This document shows, one piece after another, positions 36,678-46,240 of a DNA stretch of 64,000 nt. The position numbers were made by a program, and so were the translations under genes. The notes under the pieces are model-generated. The model searched no databases and had not been told where the DNA came from. It saw only the letters and a list, made by a program, of their open reading frames with translations. The stretch is from Peptoniphilaceae bacterium (GTDB taxonomy: Bacteria > Bacillota > Clostridia > Tissierellales > Peptoniphilaceae): contig JALFST010000008.1 of NCBI GenBank assembly GCA_022779285.1, positions 1-64,000 of the forward strand, read 5' to 3'. Each line of letters starts with the position of its first letter. The stretch's first letter is position 1.

Positions 36678-37733
36678 CTACTGCTGCATCTTTTCGATTT
36701 CCTCAATAAGAGCATCCAAAAGCTTTTCTTCCGGTACCTGACGAATGACCTTGCCTTTTTTGAAAATCACTCCGGAGCCGTTATTGCCGGCAATCCCGAT
36801 ATCCGCCTCACGCGCTTCCCCGGGGCCATTCACAGGACAGCCCATAATCGCTACATGGAGATTTTTTTTCATACCCCGAAGCCGATGTTCCGCTTTTTCC
36901 GCAATGCCGATCAGATCGATTTTGGTGCGCGCACATGTCGGACAGGATACAAGATCCACGCCTTCCTTGCGAAGGCCCAGGTCTTTTAAAATTTCGACGC
37001 CGATTTTTACCTCCTGCACAGGATCACCGGTGATCGAAACGCGCAGGGTATCTCCGATTCCTTCCGCAAGCAAAGTTCCGATTCCTACAGCGGATTTGAT
37101 CGTTCCCGCAAAAGGCAGCCCCGCCTCGGTGACGCCTAAATGAAGAGGATAATCGCTTTTCTCAGAAAACAGACGATTCGCTGCAATCATAGTCGGCACA
37201 CTGCTGGATTTTATTGCCACCTTAATCTGGTCATATCCGAAGCGCTCAATCTGCGAAACCTCTTCTAAAGCGCTATAAACCAATGATTCCACGTTGATAC
37301 CATGATATTTTTCAATCATATCCTGATGCACCGATCCCGAATTGACACCTACACGAATCGGAATCCTCTTCTTTTTTGCAGCAGATACGATTTCCCGGAG
37401 ACGATCCTCTCCGCCGATATTGCCCGGATTAATGCGCAAGCCGTCACAGTCGTATTCTATTGCATAAAGAGCAAGGCGATGATCAAATTGAATGTCCGCA
37501 ATCAAAGGAATATTCGTTCTTTCCTTAATTTTCGGAATTGCTTTTGCGTCCTCTAAGGAATTGATCGCGGATCGACTGATATCACATCCTGCTTCCTCGA
37601 ATTGCAGAATTTGCCGAACAGTGGCATCAATATCGGAGGTTATCGTATTGGTCATGGATTGCACACGAATCGGCGCATTCCCCCCGATCGTTACGCCGCC
37701 GACCGAAATCATCCTTGTTTTTCGTCTATCCAT
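36678..37733 (-). CDS. ispG: 4-hydroxy-3-methylbut-2-enyl diphosphate synthase
   Basis: 351 residues. The N-terminal TIM-barrel begins GVTIGGNAPIRVQSMTNT. The C-terminal iron-sulfur part has the cluster cysteines in SCPTCARTKIDL and IMGCPVNGPGEA. It makes HMBPP in the MEP isoprenoid pathway. Its product eventually feeds UppS, encoded in the same operon. GGGGGAG lies 2 bp before ATG 37733; a longer reading from 37838 overlaps rseP and is rejected. Confidence 0.96.
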   Translation of the reverse strand: MDRRKTRMISVGGVTIGGNAPIRVQSMTNTITSDIDATVRQILQFEEAGCDISRSAINSLEDAKAIPKIKERTNIPLIADIQFDHRLALYAIEYDCDGLRINPGNIGGEDRLREIVSAAKKKRIPIRVGVNSGSVHQDMIEKYHGINVESLVYSALEEVSQIERFGYDQIKVAIKSSSVPTMIAANRLFSEKSDYPLHLGVTEAGLPFAGTIKSAVGIGTLLAEGIGDTLRVSITGDPVQEVKIGVEILKDLGLRKEGVDLVSCPTCARTKIDLIGIAEKAEHRLRGMKKNLHVAIMGCPVNGPGEAREADIGIAGNNGSGVIFKKGKVIRQVPEEKLLDALIEEIEKMQQ

Positions 37734-37747
37734 AGCTCCCCCTCTGA

Positions 37748-38743
37748 TTAAAAAAGCTGAAGTACGTCCTTTACCGATACCAGGAGAATCAGTCCCATCA
37801 GTAAAGCAAAGCCCGCCATGGTAATGCGTGTCTCCCATGTCTTATTCATCGGTTTTCCGCGTAATTTCTCAATGATGATAAAGAGTAATTTGGATCCGTC
37901 CAGCGCCGGAATCGGAAGCAAATTAAAGAAGGCCAAATTTACTGAAATATAACCTGCAAAAAAAATTAATGGAGCAACGCCTTGCTTCGCAGCTTCTCCG
38001 ATTGTCTTTACAACACCGATCGGCCCGGATACCGCTCCTAAGGAGAGACCTCCGGTGAATAATTTTCCGAGCACCACAAATAGCGAGATGAATGTTTCCC
38101 ATAGCATTGTAAAGCCTGCCGGAACAGCATGGAGAAGGCTTCGCTCCCGATGCGGTTGAAATCCGAGGATATAGGTTCCCTCCTCCTGCATGGGTGTCGT
38201 TTCCACCGTTTTATGCGTTCCGTCCTTTCCTTCCAACGCAACGGAAACGGTTTTACCTCCGCTTTGCTGCAGTACGGCGCTTAATTCCTCCAGATTCGAA
38301 ACAGCCGTGTCGTTAACAGAGATCACCCGATCCCCCACACTGGCGCCCGCCGTCTGAAATGCCGAATGATCCGTGAAGGTGCCGATCACAGGAACCGCTT
38401 CGCCGACCATCCCAAGATATAAGATAAAACACAGCAGCGCGATAAGAAGATTCATTACGGGACCAGCCAATATGGTGAGAAATCGCTGCCACGGTTTCGC
38501 GGCGTCAAAGCTGTCCGGAGATGCTGACTCCTCATCCTCCCCTTCCATCGCACAATACCCTCCTAAAGGAAGTGCACGAAGAGAATATAGAGTTTCGCCC
38601 TTCGTTTTTTTCCAGATGGCCGGTCCCATTCCTATAGAAAATTCATTGACGCGGATTCCTACGGATTTGGCAGCAAAAAAATGTCCACCCTCGTGGAAAA
38701 GAACAACAATAAAAAAGATAATAAAAGCAAGAATAATGCTCAT
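37748..38743 (-). CDS. rseP: Site-2 protease family zinc metalloprotease RseP/RasP
   Basis: 331 residues. The first membrane helix holds HEXXH as FHEGGHFFAAK. A PDZ domain (residues about 110-190) follows, and the NLLPIPALDGSKLLF motif supplies the third zinc ligand Asp in a late helix. It cleaves transmembrane substrates such as anti-sigma factors and signal peptide remnants. It lies between cdsA (8 bp) and ispG in the widely conserved uppS-cdsA-(dxr)-rseP-ispG order. The dxr gene is absent from this cluster. Confidence 0.95.
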   Translation of the reverse strand: MSIILAFIIFFIVVLFHEGGHFFAAKSVGIRVNEFSIGMGPAIWKKTKGETLYSLRALPLGGYCAMEGEDEESASPDSFDAAKPWQRFLTILAGPVMNLLIALLCFILYLGMVGEAVPVIGTFTDHSAFQTAGASVGDRVISVNDTAVSNLEELSAVLQQSGGKTVSVALEGKDGTHKTVETTPMQEEGTYILGFQPHRERSLLHAVPAGFTMLWETFISLFVVLGKLFTGGLSLGAVSGPIGVVKTIGEAAKQGVAPLIFFAGYISVNLAFFNLLPIPALDGSKLLFIIIEKLRGKPMNKTWETRITMAGFALLMGLILLVSVKDVLQLF

Positions 38744-38751
38744 TTCAGCTC

Positions 38752-39543
38752 CTAACTAAACCATGGTAGGTGAAAAAACAGCCATAGGAAAGGAAGCGCA
38801 AAGAGCACCGAATCATAACGATCCAGGATTCCTCCGTGCTCTCTTAAAACATGACTGAAATCTTTGATATTGGCATCTCTCTTGATCTTGGATGCAAATA
38901 AATCGCCAATCTGAGCGACAACAGATCCTGCCGCTCCGAATAACACTATGCCCAGCATCTTCGCGCTTGGATAAAAAAGCATCCGGAAGATTAAGCATAA
39001 TATGATGCTCCCGATGATCCCTCCGATGCTTCCCTCTACGGTTTTTTTGGGACTGATTGCGGTCAGCTTATGCTTACCCAGCAACATCCCCACCAAATAG
39101 GCGAAGGTATCCGTTCCCCAGGCGACACTGAATGTGAAAAGAATCAGATGCTGCTCGCTCTTCTCATATAAAAGCGCAAAGCCGAAGAATATGGATATAT
39201 ATACATAAATAAAAATGGACGCCAAAAGGTCGGTTGTCTTTTGCTCGGCATTCTGCGTTGCACGGATTACCATACTCATCATCGGAATCAATAGGATGAT
39301 AACGGCAATCGTCAGAGAACGTGTGAAATAAACCGACAGGAGTATCAGAAAATTCACAAGCATCAGCTCCGCATAATCCCGCCGGCGATGAATATGGAGC
39401 CCATTTGCCAGCTCCAATACGGCCATGGTGCTCAAAAAAACAATAAATAAGAAGAGCAGAAGCCGCGACCCCAAGAGAACAATGCCGAGATTGGTGACCA
39501 CAATAAGAATACCCACGATTGTTCGAGAAAGAAAGGCAATCAT
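38752..39543 (-). CDS. cdsA: Phosphatidate cytidylyltransferase
   Basis: 263 residues with about seven membrane segments. The C-terminal family signature is present as KIKRDANIKDFSHVL followed by HGGILDRYDSVLF. It makes CDP-diacylglycerol, substrate of PgsA. One deviation: the usual Pro-Gly before His-Gly-Gly is Arg-Glu here. The start overlaps the uppS stop codon by 4 bp. Confidence 0.93.
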   Translation of the reverse strand: MIAFLSRTIVGILIVVTNLGIVLLGSRLLLFLFIVFLSTMAVLELANGLHIHRRRDYAELMLVNFLILLSVYFTRSLTIAVIILLIPMMSMVIRATQNAEQKTTDLLASIFIYVYISIFFGFALLYEKSEQHLILFTFSVAWGTDTFAYLVGMLLGKHKLTAISPKKTVEGSIGGIIGSIILCLIFRMLFYPSAKMLGIVLFGAAGSVVAQIGDLFASKIKRDANIKDFSHVLREHGGILDRYDSVLFALPFLWLFFHLPWFS

Positions 39544-40241
39544 TGCACTCCTCCGAAACGACGATTTCTATGCGCATATTCCTGAAAAGCACAATGAAGC
39601 TCTTCGATCGAAAAATCAGGCCATAAAGAATCGGAAAACACAAACTCTGAATATGCATTTTGCCAGATCATAAAGTTGGATATGCGTTTTTCTCCACCCG
39701 TGCGGATCATGAGGTCTACCGGCGGAAACGAAGAGGTATCCAGAAACCTCTCAAAATTTTCCGGATTCAAATCCTCAGCCTTCATGCCGCTCTGCGCAGC
39801 TCTGCGAAAAGCGCGTAGAATTTCATCCTGTCCGCCATAATTTAATCCGATATTCAGTACCATGCCCGTATTTTTTTCAGACTTTATCAAGGCATATTTT
39901 ACGGCCTGCTTTGTAGCAAAGGGAAGGCGTTCTATGTCTCCCATGATGTGAAGCCTGGAATTCTTTTCCATGAGCTCGGGAAGATAGTCTTTCACAAATT
40001 GAATGAGAAGCTGCATAAGCGCGGAGACCTCCTCCACCGAACGCTTCCAATTTTCTGTCGAAAACGCGTAGAGACTGAGAACCTCAACCCCCAGACGATT
40101 ACATTCACGAGTAATCGATATTACATTTTCGCTTCCCCGGCGATGTCCCTCTGTACGAGGAAGACCACGCTGCAGTGCCCAACGGCCATTGCCATCCAGA
40201 ATAATCCCCAAATGGCGAGGTACTTTCTCCAACTTTTCCAC
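39540..40241 (-). CDS. uppS: Undecaprenyl diphosphate synthase
   Basis: 233 residues. The N-terminal catalytic block LGIILDGNGRWALQRG and the C-terminal RTGGEKRISNFMIWQ with FSDSLWPDF are typical of cis-prenyltransferases. It builds the C55 carrier for cell wall synthesis from farnesyl diphosphate and IPP. It is 19 bp after frr and overlaps cdsA by 4 bp. Confidence 0.96.
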   Translation of the reverse strand: MEKLEKVPRHLGIILDGNGRWALQRGLPRTEGHRRGSENVISITRECNRLGVEVLSLYAFSTENWKRSVEEVSALMQLLIQFVKDYLPELMEKNSRLHIMGDIERLPFATKQAVKYALIKSEKNTGMVLNIGLNYGGQDEILRAFRRAAQSGMKAEDLNPENFERFLDTSSFPPVDLMIRTGGEKRISNFMIWQNAYSEFVFSDSLWPDFSIEELHCAFQEYAHRNRRFGGVQ

Positions 40242-40260
40242 CGGCTTTTCCCTTCCTATG

Positions 40261-40812
40261 TCAGATTTCCATCAGTTCCTTTTCCTTGGCCTCGGAAATC
40301 TCTTCAATTTTCTTTCCGACCTTGTCCGTCAATTTCTGCAAATCAGCTTCCTTTGCATAGCGATCATCCTCGGAAATTTCTTTCTCCTTTTCCGCTTTCT
40401 TAATGGCATCCATGGCATCACGACGTACGTTGCGCATGGCAACCTTAGCCTCCTCCTCACGCTTCTTCACTTCCTTTACAAGCTCCTTACGGCGTTCCTC
40501 TGTCAGAGGCGGAAACGGCAGACGAATGATTTTGCCGTCATTGCTCGGCGTAATCCCAAGATCTGAGGCCAAAATCGCCTTCTCAATCGCTTTGAGATTG
40601 TTCATATCCCATGGCTGGATCGTAATCATTCTCGCTTCCGGCACATTTACGGTTGCAACCTGATTGAGCGGAGTTTCCGTTCCATAATATTCGATCGTGA
40701 TATCATCGAGTAATTTCGGATTGGCACGTCCTGCACGAATATGAGACAGCTCATCTTTATAAGCCCGGATCGTTTTTTCCATACGTTCTTCAAAGGTTTT
40801 TTGTGAATACAT
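40261..40812 (-). CDS. frr: Ribosome recycling factor
   Basis: 183 residues with [35 protein letters not shown] and [17 protein letters not shown], all standard. It splits post-termination ribosomes with EF-G. AAGGAGA precedes the ATG at 40812, which lies inside the last codons of pyrH (23-bp overlap in another frame), suggesting coupled translation. Confidence 0.96.
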   Translation of the reverse strand: MYSQKTFEERMEKTIRAYKDELSHIRAGRANPKLLDDITIEYYGTETPLNQVATVNVPEARMITIQPWDMNNLKAIEKAILASDLGITPSNDGKIIRLPFPPLTEERRKELVKEVKKREEEAKVAMRNVRRDAMDAIKKAEKEKEISEDDRYAKEADLQKLTDKVGKKIEEISEAKEKELMEI

Positions 40813-41533
40813 ATTCTTCTCCTTTTTCTTTACTGATTACCGTGCCGATTTCTTCTCCACGCGCGATGCGAACCATATTTTCCGGATCATCAATTCCGAA
40901 GACAATGATGGGCATATCATTATCCATAGCAAGCGACGTTGCAGTAGAATCCATGACGCCCAATCCGCGGTTGAGAACCTCGTGATATGTCAATTGATCA
41001 AACTTGACAGCATCCGCGTACCGGTTGGGGTCTTTGTCATAGACGCCATCTGTGCCTTTTTTCCCGAGGAAAATGCAGTCCGCATCAATTTCAAGCGCTC
41101 TTAATGCCGCCGTGGTGTCCGTAGAAAAATAAGGAAGTCCTGTACCGGCGCCGAAAATCACAATTCTGCCTTTTTCAATATGTCGGATCGCACGCCTGCG
41201 GATATACGGCTCCGCAACCTCCTGCATTTGAATCGCAGTCTGAACGCGAGTTTCCACGCCCATCGCCTCCAGTGAAGCCTGGACTCGCAATGCATTGATG
41301 ACTGTACCCAGCATCCCCATGTGATCGGAGGAGGCACGCTCAATATGCTGTGAGCTTCTTCCTCTCCAAAAATTACCGCCGCCGACGACAATGGCGATTT
41401 CCATCCCCATTTCATGGAGCTTTGCAATAGAAGCACAAATATCATCCACTGTGGAATCATCAAGTCCGATCCCCTGTTGACCGGCAAGAGCTTCTCCACT
41501 TAACTTTAAAATCACGCGTTTGTATGACTGCAT
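40790..41533 (-). CDS. pyrH: Uridylate kinase
   Basis: 247 residues of the amino-acid-kinase fold: [12 protein letters not shown] at the start, [11 protein letters not shown], and [20 protein letters not shown]. It converts UMP to UDP. GGAAGGGG precedes its ATG. It lies between the HAD gene (73 bp gap) and frr; the usual neighbour tsf is one gene further upstream. Confidence 0.96.
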   Translation of the reverse strand: MQSYKRVILKLSGEALAGQQGIGLDDSTVDDICASIAKLHEMGMEIAIVVGGGNFWRGRSSQHIERASSDHMGMLGTVINALRVQASLEAMGVETRVQTAIQMQEVAEPYIRRRAIRHIEKGRIVIFGAGTGLPYFSTDTTAALRALEIDADCIFLGKKGTDGVYDKDPNRYADAVKFDQLTYHEVLNRGLGVMDSTATSLAMDNDMPIIVFGIDDPENMVRIARGEEIGTVISKEKGEEYVFTKNL

Positions 41534-41606
41534 GCCTGACCCCTTCCCTTTTATTTTCTATTCAATTCTAACATTGAATACCTGCCTGAGCAATGAAGAG
41601 CAGATC

Positions 41607-42431
41607 TCATTTTTGATATGCCGACAGGAAATTTCCGATTCCGTCGTCTTGATGAGTATCCATCGTAACAAAGTCGCAAACGCGCTGAATATCCGGTGCG
41701 GCGTTTTTCATCGCAACGGATATGCCGGCCGCTGCAAACATCGGAAGATCATTTTCCGCATCGCCGAAAGCCATCGTATTTTCTATAGCAATCCCCTGAA
41801 ATTGAGCTGCCGCCCTGAGTCCATCCCCCTTTGTCCGAGTTCCGTCGGTAATTTCCAATACTGCAGGGCCTGACCGTGTAATATTGAGTGTTGAAAATGT
41901 TTTGCGAAGCGAAGGAAGTTCCTTTTCAACGGTTTTGCCGCGCATGGCAAATAAGACCTTATGGATTTTTGAAAAATCCACGCGATCCAATTCCAATTTG
42001 CAAAAATGTAAATGGTTTCTCTCTACAAAAACAGAAAAATCGCTTCGGCATTCCGGAGAGACGAGGAGATTGTCCTGAGAATAGAAGGCAATATCGCCCG
42101 GCCACTCCTTTAGCGTTGCGACAAGCCTTGCACACTCTTCTTTTTCCATTTTCTGATCTTCCAGGTATCTGTTTTGAGAAACATCGTATATCTGCGCACC
42201 GTTTCCCCCGACTATGACTCCTCCGTACCGGGAAAGCATAAGCTCCTTTGCATACGAGATCACCCCGCCTACCAATCTTCCTGAAATCAATGCGATTTTT
42301 CCGCCATTTTCCTGAAATGACAGCAGCTGAGCCTTGGTATTTGGCAGCAGAACCCCCTCGCGGTTGATCAAGGTGAAGTCAATGTCACTTGCTATGCATT
42401 GAATTTCCCGTCCTCGAATTTGAATCGTCAC
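41607..42431 (-). CDS. Cof-type HAD-superfamily hydrolase
   Basis: 274 residues. Motif I is SDIDFTLINREG (D-x-D-x-T, with Phe where Gly is usual), motif II is ALISGR, motif III Lys lies near KGDGLRAAA, and motif IV is GDAENDLPMFAAAG. This is a type IIB-capped phosphatase of unknown substrate, probably a sugar phosphate or nucleotide. It uses GTG at 42431 with AAGGAG 5 bp upstream. It lies between tsf and pyrH, genes that are normally adjacent, directly after the tsf terminator, and has no obvious promoter. Confidence 0.88.
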   Translation of the reverse strand: MTIQIRGREIQCIASDIDFTLINREGVLLPNTKAQLLSFQENGGKIALISGRLVGGVISYAKELMLSRYGGVIVGGNGAQIYDVSQNRYLEDQKMEKEECARLVATLKEWPGDIAFYSQDNLLVSPECRSDFSVFVERNHLHFCKLELDRVDFSKIHKVLFAMRGKTVEKELPSLRKTFSTLNITRSGPAVLEITDGTRTKGDGLRAAAQFQGIAIENTMAFGDAENDLPMFAAAGISVAMKNAAPDIQRVCDFVTMDTHQDDGIGNFLSAYQK

Positions 42432-42448
42432 CCCATCTCCTTTCTCCT

Positions 42449-42484
42449 AAAAAAGGGTTCCGAGGTCAATGACTCTCGGAACCC
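42449..42484 (-). terminator. Terminator after tsf
   Basis: Minus-strand perfect 10-bp stem GGGTTCCGAG / CTCGGAACCC with a 10-base loop and six T, beginning 24 bp after the tsf stop codon. It lies directly before the HAD ribosome binding site, so downstream genes depend on read-through or an unseen promoter. Confidence 0.85.
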
Positions 42485-42507
42485 TTCGGACTGCAATGAA
42501 TTTAAGA

Positions 42508-43173
42508 TTAAAGTCCCATTTGCTTTGCAACTTCTTCTGCAAAGTTTTCTTGTTTTTTCTCAATCCCCTCTCCCACCTCAAAACGTGTGAAGCGGCGAAT
42601 GACAATATTTTCACCGATTTTTGCGATCAGATCCTTACGCACCTGATCGACGGTTTTGCCGGGATCCAAAATATAAGCCTGATCGAGCAGGCAAATCTCC
42701 TCAAAGAATTTGTTGAGACGGCCCTCTACCTTTTTTTCTGCGACAAAACGGCGTTTATCCTCCGGAAGATTTTCACTCTCATTCATCGCCTGTTGAATCA
42801 AAACTTCCTTTTCATGCTCCACAACATCGGCAGGAACATCCTCGCGGCTTACATATTTCGGATTCATGGAAGCCACCTGCATGCAGACATGCTTTACAAA
42901 CTCTTGGAATTCACTGTTCTTGGCAACGAAATCCGTCTCCGAGTTGACCTCCACCATCGATCCGATACGTCCTCCGTGAACATAAGAACCGATCAATCCT
43001 TCTGCGGCAATGCGGTTGCCCTTCTTCACAGACTTCGCCTCGCCCTTCTCACGAAGAATATCTATTGCCTTATCCATGTCGCCATTGGCATCTACGAGCG
43101 CTTTCTTAGCATCCATCATGCCGGCGCCGGTCATATCACGCAATTCTTTTACTTGTGCTGCTTTGATCTCCAT
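42508..43173 (-). CDS. tsf: Elongation factor Ts
   Basis: 221 residues, the short form common in Clostridia and cyanobacteria. It begins with [18 protein letters not shown], and the conserved [14 protein letters not shown] segment appears as [18 protein letters not shown]. It exchanges GDP for GTP on EF-Tu. It lies 21 bp after rpsB, with which it is cotranscribed. Confidence 0.97.
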   Translation of the reverse strand: MEIKAAQVKELRDMTGAGMMDAKKALVDANGDMDKAIDILREKGEAKSVKKGNRIAAEGLIGSYVHGGRIGSMVEVNSETDFVAKNSEFQEFVKHVCMQVASMNPKYVSREDVPADVVEHEKEVLIQQAMNESENLPEDKRRFVAEKKVEGRLNKFFEEICLLDQAYILDPGKTVDQVRKDLIAKIGENIVIRRFTRFEVGEGIEKKQENFAEEVAKQMGL

Positions 43174-43194
43174 GGGAACTCCTTTCCGGAAGAA

Positions 43195-43989
43195 TTATTC
43201 CGCTTCCTCGTCTGCTTCTACAGAAGCTTCCGTCTCCGCCTCTGCTGTATCCTCTACGATCTCCTCGGCATCCGCCTCATCGGTTGCAGGCTCTTCTTCA
43301 TTCTGCTCTCCCTGACGTCCTTCAATCACGGCATTTGCAATGAGTCCGGTAATGAGCTTCACCGAACGAATCGCATCATCATTTCCCGGAATCGGATAAT
43401 CCACCTCATCAGGATCCGCATTGGTATCCAAAATCGCAACAATGGGAATTCCGAGCTTGCGAGCTTCATGAACGGCAATATGCTCCTTCTTGGGATCTAC
43501 AATGTAAATGAGATCCGGCAATCCGCCCATTTCCTTGATGCCGCCAAGGAAACGATCGTGTTTTTCCATTTCATGCTCAAGCTGAGCAACTTCCTTCTTC
43601 GGAAGAATATCAAAGGTGCCGTCCTCCTGCATTTTTTCAAGAGCCTCAAGACGATCAATACTCTTGCGAATGGTCTGGAAATTGGTAAGCATACCGCCCA
43701 GCCAGCGCTGGTTTACATAATACTGATTGGAACGCTTTGCCTCCACCTCGATTGCATCCTGCGCCTGCTTCTTGGTGCCGACAAAGAGGATTTTTCCTCC
43801 ATCTGCCGCCACATTCAAAACGGCATCATAGGCGCGCTCAATCAAACGAACGGTCTTTTGCAAATCAATGATGTGAATCCCGTTTCTCTCCATAAAGATA
43901 TACGGAGCCATCTTCGGGTTCCAGCGGCGCGTTTGGTGACCGAAATGGACACCGGCTTCCAACAAGCTTTTCATAGATACTACAGACAT
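43195..43989 (-). CDS. rpsB: 30S ribosomal protein S2
   Basis: 264 residues from ATG 43989, preceded by AGGAGG. Landmarks are [30 protein letters not shown] and [23 protein letters not shown] sequence. The last 40 residues form an Ala/Glu/Asp-rich acidic tail beyond the globular domain. It heads the rpsB-tsf operon, with a strong promoter and a leader of about 95 nt that can form a hairpin (CCGA-GTTG-TCGG). Confidence 0.96.
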   Translation of the reverse strand: MSVVSMKSLLEAGVHFGHQTRRWNPKMAPYIFMERNGIHIIDLQKTVRLIERAYDAVLNVAADGGKILFVGTKKQAQDAIEVEAKRSNQYYVNQRWLGGMLTNFQTIRKSIDRLEALEKMQEDGTFDILPKKEVAQLEHEMEKHDRFLGGIKEMGGLPDLIYIVDPKKEHIAVHEARKLGIPIVAILDTNADPDEVDYPIPGNDDAIRSVKLITGLIANAVIEGRQGEQNEEEPATDEADAEEIVEDTAEAETEASVEADEEAE

Positions 43990-44019
43990 TTTTTCCTCCT
44001 GTGTTTTTTCCTCCATCCT

Positions 44020-44045
44020 GTGCATTTTTCTCACCGACAACTCGG
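44020..44045 (-). promoter_or_regulatory. rpsB leader hairpin, candidate S2 autoregulatory element
   Basis: Within the rpsB 5' leader the minus strand shows CCGGTGTTCCGAGTTGTCGG, able to fold as nested CCGA/TCGG and outer CCG/CGG pairs. Ribosomal protein S2 leaders are known in several groups. The match to any known class was not tested. Confidence 0.3.
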
Positions 44046-44090
44046 AACACCGGAAAAATGATACCCACAAGATGTGTGACATACTGTTAT

Positions 44091-44119
44091 ATTATACCTC
44101 ACAAGAAGCATTGCATCAA
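44091..44119 (-). promoter_or_regulatory. Promoter of rpsB-tsf
   Basis: Minus-strand TTGATG (44119-44114), 17-bp spacer, TATAAT (44096-44091), right after the topA stop codon at 44138. Confidence 0.8.
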
Positions 44120-44137
44120 CTCCTCATGAAGGTCAAT

Positions 44138-46213
44138 TTAAGCCTTCTGATCGGACTGATTGGTGGGACAAGCCTCGTTATGACAGAGAACTCGATTTTC
44201 AAAGCGATTCTTCCGATGTACCATTAAATCTCCGCAGGCAGGACAGATCTCTCCCGTCGGAGGATCCCAGGATGCATAATCGCATTTTGGATAATTGCTG
44301 CATCCATAGAATACCTTGCCGCGCTTGGAAACCTTCTCCACGATTTCACCGCCACATCTCGGACATTTTACGCCCGTGGATTTCACAATGCTTTTTGTAT
44401 ATGTGCATTCCGGAAAATTACTGCATCCGATGAAGTCTCCGTTTCTACCATGTTTATATACCAGATCTCCGCCGCAATTCGGACAGGCTTCCCCTGTTTT
44501 TTTCTCTTCAACACGATACGAGGCGTCATCCTCCTTCGCTTTTTTCAGGTCCTGTTCAAAACGCTCATAAAATTCCTGCATGAGCGCTTGCCAGGAAACC
44601 TCGCCCCGGGCAACATCATCAAGGCGTTTTTCCATCGATGCTGTAAATTTTTCGTTGATAATATCTGAAAAATTAGCTTCCAGCAAAGAATTCACCTGAT
44701 TTCCCAAATCCGTAGGATGAAACTGCTTCTTCTCCAATGTCACATATCGTCTCGTCAATATACTGCGAATGATTGAGGAATAGGTGCTCGGTCTGCCGAT
44801 TCCGTTCTTCTCCAGCGTACTCACCAGACTTGCCTCAGTATATCGCGCGGGTGGCTGTGTAAAATGCTGTTTCTTTTCCACCTTAATCGCCTTGAGCTCC
44901 TCGCCCTCTTTCAGCTCCGGAAGAATCACTTCCTTTTCACGAATCGGCCATACCCTTTGAAATCCGTCAAACTCGGGATGAGACCCTGTCGATCGAAAAA
45001 TATAGTTGCGATTGATCAAATCCACGGTTGTCTGCAAATCGACCGAAGCTGTCATCTGTGATGCAATCGCTCTCCGCCAAATGAGATCATAGAGCCTTTG
45101 CTGGTCTGTCGTAAGGTCATTGGCAATAGATTGCGGCGTACGAAGCGCCTCCGATGGGCGAATTCCTTCATGTGCATCCTGTGTATTCGCATTTTTTCCG
45201 CCATAGTGAAGCCCGACACTGGCAAATTCCGGTCCGTAATTTTTGCTAATAAAGCTTTTTGCCTGACCGATAAAGCTGTCGGAGAGCCTGGTGGAATCTG
45301 TTCGCATGTAAGTAATCAAGCCGACCTGACCGCCCTCACCTGACAAATGTACCCCTTCATAAAGCTGCTGAGCTACACTCATGGTCTTCGATGTGGAGAA
45401 TCCGAGTTTACGGGAGGCCTCCTGCTGAAGCGTCGATGTCGTAAACGGCGCATACGGCTTCTTGGTGCGCTTTTTTGTCTGAATTCGAAAGACCTTAAAA
45501 ACATCATCGAGGCCCTTGACAATACGATCGGCGTCCTCCTCCGTTCCAAGCGGCACCTTCTCGATTTTGGTACCGTTCCAAAAGCCCTGAAATTCCGTCT
45601 CAAAACGCTTTCTATTTTTACTGTGCAGGGAATGAATGCTCCAATACTCTTCCGGTATAAAAGCCTGAATTTCCCGTTCCCGATCTATGATGAGCTTTAG
45701 GGCAGCCGATTGCACCCTGCCGGCCGACAATCCGCTGTGAATTCTTTTCCATAACAATGGAGAAATCTGATATCCCACAATCCGATCCATGATGCGTCGG
45801 GCCTGCTGTGCATCCACAAGGTTGGTATCAATGGCTCTCGGCTGTTGAATCCCCTGCTTCACACCCTCCGGAGTAATTTCATGAAATGTCACACGCAGAG
45901 ATTTTTGGGGATCCAAATTCAAAATCTGTGCCAGATGCCATGAAATCGCCTCTCCTTCGCGATCCGGGTCTGTTGCCAGATAAATGCAGTCCGATTCCGA
46001 CGCCGCCTTCTTCAATTCATTGATGGTCTTGGCCTTGCCGCGAACATTGATATATTTCGGTGTAAATCCGTGTTCAATATCGACACCGAATTGACTTTTG
46101 GGCAAATCTCTAAGATGCCCCTTAGAGGCAAGCACACGGTAATTTTTGCCTAAAATTTTTGAAATTGTCTTCGTTTTCGTAGGTGACTCTACGATCAATA
46201 GATTTTTCGCCAT
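44138..46213 (-). CDS. topA: DNA topoisomerase I
   Basis: 691 residues. The TOPRIM domain starts LLIVESPTKTKTI, with the DPDREGEA metal site. The active-site Tyr is in VGLITYMRTDSTRLS. Three C-terminal four-cysteine zinc modules (CPNC...CSNFPEC, CPRC...CSNYPKC, CPAC...CHNEAC) end the protein. It relaxes negative supercoils. It lies 27 bp after dprA with no terminator between them. Confidence 0.97.
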   Translation of the reverse strand: MAKNLLIVESPTKTKTISKILGKNYRVLASKGHLRDLPKSQFGVDIEHGFTPKYINVRGKAKTINELKKAASESDCIYLATDPDREGEAISWHLAQILNLDPQKSLRVTFHEITPEGVKQGIQQPRAIDTNLVDAQQARRIMDRIVGYQISPLLWKRIHSGLSAGRVQSAALKLIIDREREIQAFIPEEYWSIHSLHSKNRKRFETEFQGFWNGTKIEKVPLGTEEDADRIVKGLDDVFKVFRIQTKKRTKKPYAPFTTSTLQQEASRKLGFSTSKTMSVAQQLYEGVHLSGEGGQVGLITYMRTDSTRLSDSFIGQAKSFISKNYGPEFASVGLHYGGKNANTQDAHEGIRPSEALRTPQSIANDLTTDQQRLYDLIWRRAIASQMTASVDLQTTVDLINRNYIFRSTGSHPEFDGFQRVWPIREKEVILPELKEGEELKAIKVEKKQHFTQPPARYTEASLVSTLEKNGIGRPSTYSSIIRSILTRRYVTLEKKQFHPTDLGNQVNSLLEANFSDIINEKFTASMEKRLDDVARGEVSWQALMQEFYERFEQDLKKAKEDDASYRVEEKKTGEACPNCGGDLVYKHGRNGDFIGCSNFPECTYTKSIVKSTGVKCPRCGGEIVEKVSKRGKVFYGCSNYPKCDYASWDPPTGEICPACGDLMVHRKNRFENRVLCHNEACPTNQSDQKA

Positions 46214-46240
46214 GTTTTTCCTCTATCCTTGCACAGTCTG

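Noticed and set aside
42469..44061. 530-codon plus-strand open frame opposite tsf and rpsB
   Set aside because: It is the antisense shadow of two certain, highly conserved genes; its translation has no recognisable domain and no ribosome site.
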